Assembly: GCF_040954835.1 (NCBI RefSeq)
Contig: NC_090703.1
Coordinates: 21,465,444-21,529,443, forward strand
Reading direction: 5' to 3'
Length of the DNA: 64,000 bases
DNA from: Lepisosteus oculatus
Lineage: Eukaryota > Chordata > Actinopteri > Semionotiformes > Lepisosteidae
A program made the translations under genes and the position numbers. Shown piece by piece: positions 59,640 to 64,000 of the stretch. Under the pieces are notes generated by a model, which was given only the letters and a program-made list of their open reading frames with translations, was not told where the DNA came from and did not search any database. Positions within the stretch are counted from its first letter, which is position 1, and every line of letters begins with the position of its first letter.

Positions 59640-61070
59640 TGCAACTTTTTCCTTTAGAAATATTGGAGTATTATTATGTACAATATATTTTAAAAAACTG
59701 TGCATACTGTACATGAGCAATATTTATGTACATGTCTGAAGTGAATAAAAATATTGCTTTTCAAGAATATATGCTGTATACTCTTGATCTTTTTCCTCCA
59801 AAGGGGCAAGAGAACTCTGCTTTCCTGTTTAAGGTTGGAAGCTTAATGTGTTTAAGTAGCAAAACAAACATATAGTATAATGCAATTTATAAGATTTGTT
59901 TGGGAAATGGATCATAACAAAATCATGTTCATGAGGGCTATTAGAGGGAACTCCACAAACATACAGCACACAATGGTTGTAAAACTGGACCAAGAACCGC
60001 ATTCTGTACCTGTATAAGGACACTTAACAATAAGCATGTTGCTGCCTAGACATTAGAATCAAAACTCACAGCACAACTCTGATCAAAACTGAATCAGGCA
60101 GGAGTACACTTCCAAGGACTGCGAGGTAAGCAGCAATAGCTAGCTCAACGTCAAGCTTGGTGAGTTTAGTAAGGAGCGGACAGAAACTATACTAACAGAG
60201 TAAGAGTAGGATTAATACCCTATGTTGCTGACCTTTTCCTTAATGGTTAAAGATTAATAGGTCCTGTCCAAGCTGAAGTATGCAATGTGTATACCATTGT
60301 AGTATGCTGTGAAATAACAAGAATGCACTTTCTGTATCTGTGTAGTTAGTAATCTGAATTTTGTTAATTCTGCATTTTCTGTTGATCAGAATGTAATTTT
60401 TAACATAGCTGCTGAAAGATCACTAGAATTAAGTATTTTTAATAAGATTTTTTTGCAATTAATAACTAATAAGAATAATTGTGTATTTTTGTGGTTTCTG
60501 CTCCATTAATGTGAAATATGAAGTTAAGGAGTTAAGTTTCAGTAATAAAGCAGGACAGGAATATGTACAAAAATGTGGGATCAGATGTACTAGGAGTCAG
60601 TTGTTATCGGAACAGGATGAATTGAAGACTGAAGAAGAAATATGATCCTGGAACAGAATGGGACAAAGTGTTTTCCTGGGATAGGATGGAATTGAGCTGA
60701 AATTTCACACAGGACTGGATCTGTGGGGGTGGGGCGGCATTTTAATTTCCCCTTTTCACATTCTTGGTTTTTAAAAAATGTGCTTTTCAAACCACTTTGA
60801 ATCTCATTAGGGATTGCATTCCATAACTCCAGAATGAGGCTGCCAGGTGAAATAGAGGAATCCTTGGACAAGAACCTGTAATTCCACTCTTTTTGTTTTG
60901 AAGCAGAGCAAAATAACAACAAGGTTTTAGACGTTAAAGCAGATTTTTAATGAACCTCTGCAACAAGTAGGTCTTTAAATCTCCTTCTCTTGTCCTCAGG
61001 GTCGTATATTTTTAAGAGGTCCTTTAAATAGTTCAAATGTTTTTCCATGTCCTATTATAGTGAAAGGCAA
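59640..61070. other. Unassigned part of rad51b intron 5
   Basis: AT-rich, with no exon or named repeat recognised. The 110-codon minus frame 60590-60922 has KDSSISPGSLILELWNAIPN near its start, which has a LINE-end flavour but is not firm. Confidence 0.4.
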
Positions 61071-61074
61071 TTCA

Positions 61075-61513
61075 TTATTATAATAATTCCTTATACTTAT
61101 ATAGCACTTTTCTGGACACTCCACTCAAAGCTCTTTACAGGTAATGGGGACTCTCCTCCACCATCACCAATGTGTGTAGCATCCACCTGTATGATACAAC
61201 AGCAGCAAGCACTCACCACACATCAGCTATTAGTGGGAAGGAGAACACAGTGTTGAAGCCAATTCAAAGATGGGGATTATTAGGAGGCCATCATAGCTAA
61301 AGGCCAATGGGAAATTTGTCGGGATAACACCTATTCTATTTGAGAAATGTCTTGGCATTTTTAATGGAGAGTCGGGACCTTGGTTTTTCATCTCATCCGA
61401 TGGATAGCCCCTTTTTTTACAGTAGGCCTGGACATTAGGACCCACACAGACCGCAGGGTGAGCCCAACCTTAGTTTTTTCCAGGAGATCTCCCATCCAGC
61501 TCACGCCTGCTCA
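61075..61513 (-). repeat. 5S-rRNA-derived SINE, minus orientation, truncated
   Basis: The + strand reads TAATTCCTTATACTTATATA, GCACTTTTCTGGACACTCCA, GATGGGGATTATTAGGAGGC, ACCGCAGGGTGAG, AGATCTCCCATCCAG, CTCACGCCTGCTCAG. It stops abruptly within the 5S-like head where copy 2 of the 202-bp block begins, with CTCAGC shared at the joint. Confidence 0.85.
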
Positions 61514-61711
61514 GCCAGTTTTGAGTTTCAGGGTGATATTTTTACTTCTTTTCTAGGATGGATCATTGATCCCCAGTTTCTGTAAATTTATTTTACTATG
61601 TTATATAATTCTTTTTTCTTTTAGGCCTTCATGCTACTGTCTTCGAGCTAACTTCCCTAAGCTCTGCCACCATGTCTTTTAAAACTCCTAAAAATCTAAT
61701 CATTTGGACAA
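61510..61711 (+). repeat. 202-bp identical direct duplication, copy 2 (intron 5)
   Basis: Identical by eye to 57127-57328. Its left edge interrupts the SINE head at a CTCAGC microhomology. Its right edge runs into unrelated sequence (TATGGGCCCC against AAGGATGTAT in copy 1). Confidence 0.9.
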
Positions 61712-61971
61712 TATGGGCCCCTTCTAGTGGTAGAAGTAACCAGCCATCCTTTCACCACCACCATCCCCCCACCCCCAAAAGACATTTCAGTGCTTTGAAA
61801 GTACTTTGTCTTTCTTAAATCCCCTCAGGGACTCCCTTGCCAACTGTTGCTCTGCTCCTCTACCTCAGTTGTTTAACATATCTGTGAGCTGAATTGGCCT
61901 TTGGACAGTAGTGGCCACTGGTGTGAGAATTTTGCGGAGGAAAATCTGTTCCTTTGGCCCTCTCTTTTTAG

Positions 61972-62155
61972 GCTGCAGAGCTTGGAGGAGGACATCATCT
62001 CCAAGAAGGTGGGCCTGGTAATTGTGGACTCCATCGCCTCCGTGGTTAGGAAGGAATTCGACACGAGCCTCCCGGGCAATCTCTCCGAGAGGAGCAACCT
62101 GCTGGTGCAGCAGGCAGCCACGCTCAAGTACCTGGCTGAGGAATTCGCCATCCCA
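61972..62155 (+). CDS. rad51b: RAD51B, coding exon 6 (Walker B), last in window
   Basis: Completes Arg187 and encodes residues 188-248: LQSLEEDIISKKVGLVIVDS, IASVVRKEFD and LKYLAEEFAIP. Walker B is LVIVD at 202-206 (human LVILD). The donor CCA|GTAAGC leaves phase 0, so the next exon should begin with the VILTNQ-type segment, which is not found before the window ends. The visible protein is 248 residues, against roughly 350-380 for the full family protein. Confidence 0.95.
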
Positions 62156-62253
62156 GTAAGCACCCTTCCATCTCTCCGTCTCGCTCCTTTTCTCTCTCAG
62201 CGTCCGTGCAATTCCACAGTTAAAGGAAGCAACGAGTCCAAGGCCTGTCAGTG

Positions 62254-62395
62254 CACTCCTCAGAGGTCACATGATCATTATTTCAATATGCTCCTCATTG
62301 GCCATGTGATCATTATTCCAATATCACTCCTCAGACGACATGTGGTCATTATTTCAGTATCACTCCTCACATGACACGTGATCATTATTTCTTCC
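62254..62395 (+). repeat. Minisatellite, about 36-bp unit, four copies
   Basis: The unit CACTCCTCA..., CATGTGATCATTATTTCA, ATAT recurs with GATCATT words (or GGTCATT in one unit) at 62273, 62308, 62344 and 62380, i.e. a spacing of 35-36 bp. The units differ at several positions. It starts about 100 bp after exon 6. Confidence 0.85.
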
Positions 62396-62879
62396 CCATG
62401 TATGACGATTAACTGGAATTAAATATATATAATTGGATTGAAAATAAACTACTGTACAAGTCCTCATTGCACAATGCTGTACTTCTATGGTTGGCATGCA
62501 AGAGGTGTTGTAGATCTGTCTATCACATTTGTCACAAGTTGCAGACTTGCTTGTTCAGTATTACACATGGAGCAGGAGGTGGTAGAGTGCAATGACGTCA
62601 TTCTTGTTGACAGTCAGCTTTCTAGACCTGAGGTTATCTGTGATGGACTGTGACCCTACTCGAAATCGCTTCACTGTTCCAGTAAGAATCTGGGGGCTCC
62701 ATCCCTAGATACACCTGCAGGGAGTGGTGATTTACTTAAGTATATATATGAAAATATTTTAGGTGATGTGCAATATTGGATCATTTTCATTGAGATTTAT
62801 TTGACTCATTTTTATGTGTATCATTATTGTAACTTTGTAAGTGGGAAATATATCTCAAAATATTAAGGGGAAGTTAATA

Positions 62880-63060
62880 GTAGAAAAGATGCAGTTGTCT
62901 TCCAATAGTCCACCAAGTCTGAGATTTTGGCAGTAAACTGGGTGGTGCTATGAAGAAATACAACTCTTTGAATAAAGAAGTACTTCCTGTTCTCAGTTTT
63001 AAATGCATTTTCACAAAATGTCCACTTGTCCATCAAAGTATTCCATGCAGACATGTTACA
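62880..63060 (-). repeat. CR1-like LINE fragment, minus orientation
   Basis: Minus-strand translation contains AFKTENRKYFFIQRVV, a decayed form of the FRTENRRHFFTQRVV segment of CR1-like ORF2. It is about 180 bp long and has lost its flanks. Confidence 0.6.
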
Positions 63061-64000
63061 ACGGAGGAAAGAGATACAGGTATCTGTTAGGGTTGATGAA
63101 AATATTTTACGAGTTACAATGAAAAAGATTAAATAATGTCACAAATGGGGTGTTGCGAAAATGATGAATTACAGGAGGGGACTGAGTGGTGTAGTCAATA
63201 AATAAAATAAATATTTATAGCCCCCAACTAGTAAGTGATTTCTGCAGAATATACCCAAGAAGTTGGTATAAGAGGCACATTAATTCTTTGTTCAGCTTTG
63301 GTGAAAAGAGTAATAATCCAGGTTATTAAGCACTTGGTTAAACAAATATTTATTAACGATAACAATACAAACACTACACTACATACAACACACAAGTTAC
63401 TGTACTTACTGTACAGTATGTACAAACCAGAAGTTCCAGAAACACCCCAGACTGCTACTTAAACCTACAGAGACCAAAATAAGATGAACTGTCTTATTAA
63501 TAATTAATTAATTGCCTTATTCTCTGCAAACCCAGATGCCACAAAATAACCGGGAGCCTATCTTCCTGTTCTAAAAATGCACCCCTAAGCACGAAAGGCT
63601 GTCTTTGACCAAGGGATCTTTTATTCAGGAAACCCAAGTTTCCTAAAGCACAGAAAAGCAAGCTCTCTCTAGCAAGGTTCAGATGCTTAGCTCCAATCAG
63701 GTTTTGTCTGGATGATCATGAAGTCGGGGCTCTTACCTGGCGCAAGCTTCTAGCTCCAACCCCTCCTCGCTCCGCTCTCTTGTGGTCTGCCCTTCCTTCT
63801 CTAAAGAAATTAATTTTGATACTTCTGGAAACATAATTTTATCAGCCTTAGTTTTGCCTACAGATGATCTCACCAGCCTGATTTAGTCAGAATTTCTGTT
63901 GTGCTGGCTTTCCCGTGTGGAAGATATGAGCTATACCGGTTATGCTTTCTGAGCCGATTGAGACCTGAAAGAAAGTCAGTTGCCATTCCGTAGCAAGGAA

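Larger units (their letters stand above)
57967..61971 (+). other. rad51b intron 5
   Basis: A 4,005-bp GT-AG intron, ending GGCCCTCTCTTTTTAG. It holds two 5S-derived SINEs in opposite orientations, a CR1-like fragment and copy 2 of the 202-bp block. Between 59291 and 59620 lies an unassigned GC-richer stretch that interrupts the LINE and ends CCCTCTGGTGGCGAATAGAG. It may be another inserted element. Confidence 0.85.
62156..64000 (+). other. rad51b intron 6, running off the window
   Basis: No exon matching the rest of the RAD51 core was found. It contains a minisatellite (62254-62395) and a LINE scrap (62880-63060). Long 3' introns are usual in this gene in other vertebrates. Confidence 0.75.

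Noticed and set aside
62260..62400. Minisatellite considered as a CRISPR-like array
   Set aside because: Units are contiguous and diverged, with no alternation of constant repeat and unique spacer, and the context is a vertebrate intron.

Overview
The window looks like a ray-finned fish chromosome. The evidence is AT-rich, repeat-filled non-coding DNA, split genes with GT-AG introns, and repeats typical of fish genomes: 5S-rRNA-derived and tRNA-derived SINEs, CR1-like LINE pieces, a decayed Tc1/mariner element and LTR-like elements. The three recognisable genes have human orthologues on chromosome 14. An early-branching lineage such as a gar, bowfin or sturgeon relative is possible from the style of the repeats, but this is a weak inference.

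Only about 2% of the window is recognisable protein-coding sequence, all on the + strand. Two exons near the left edge (2149-2297 and 3860-4001) encode the last 96 residues of a metastasis-associated (MTA) NuRD subunit, most likely mta1, followed by its 3' UTR. After about 36 kb of gene-poor, repeat-rich DNA, one exon at 40632-41135 holds the whole 167-residue TMEM229B protein. From 49521 to beyond the right edge lie the first six coding exons of rad51b, a RAD51 paralogue of homologous recombination. They encode 248 residues, including Walker A and Walker B. The remaining exons lie outside the window. The three genes share no obvious pathway (chromatin repression, a four-pass membrane protein, DNA repair).

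Repeats by region: LINE scrap and a hairpin in the last MTA intron; a Tc1-like remnant at about 7.0-8.2 kb; two related TG...CA elements with 5-bp target-site duplications at 8.7-9.3 and 15.9-16.2 kb; a minus-strand CR1-like LINE at 13.7-15.1 kb with a recognisable reverse-transcriptase motif; a tRNA-Lys-like SINE head at 23.3 kb; a cluster of SINE and LINE fragments and a foldback at 27.5-31.3 kb; SINEs at 37.8, 39.2 and 44.5 kb; and several more inside or next to rad51b.

The most unusual architecture is around rad51b. Its promoter and first exon are flanked by about 455-bp inverted repeats that look about 97-98% identical. Inside these is a second, older inverted repeat, and a perfect 14-bp hairpin lies 39 bp before the start codon. 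Further in, a 202-bp block appears identically in introns 4 and 5. A 52-codon membrane-type small ORF at 26.2 kb and a possible orphan exon at 26.7 kb are the best candidates for undescribed coding sequence. No operon-like, CRISPR or defence-type system is visible.
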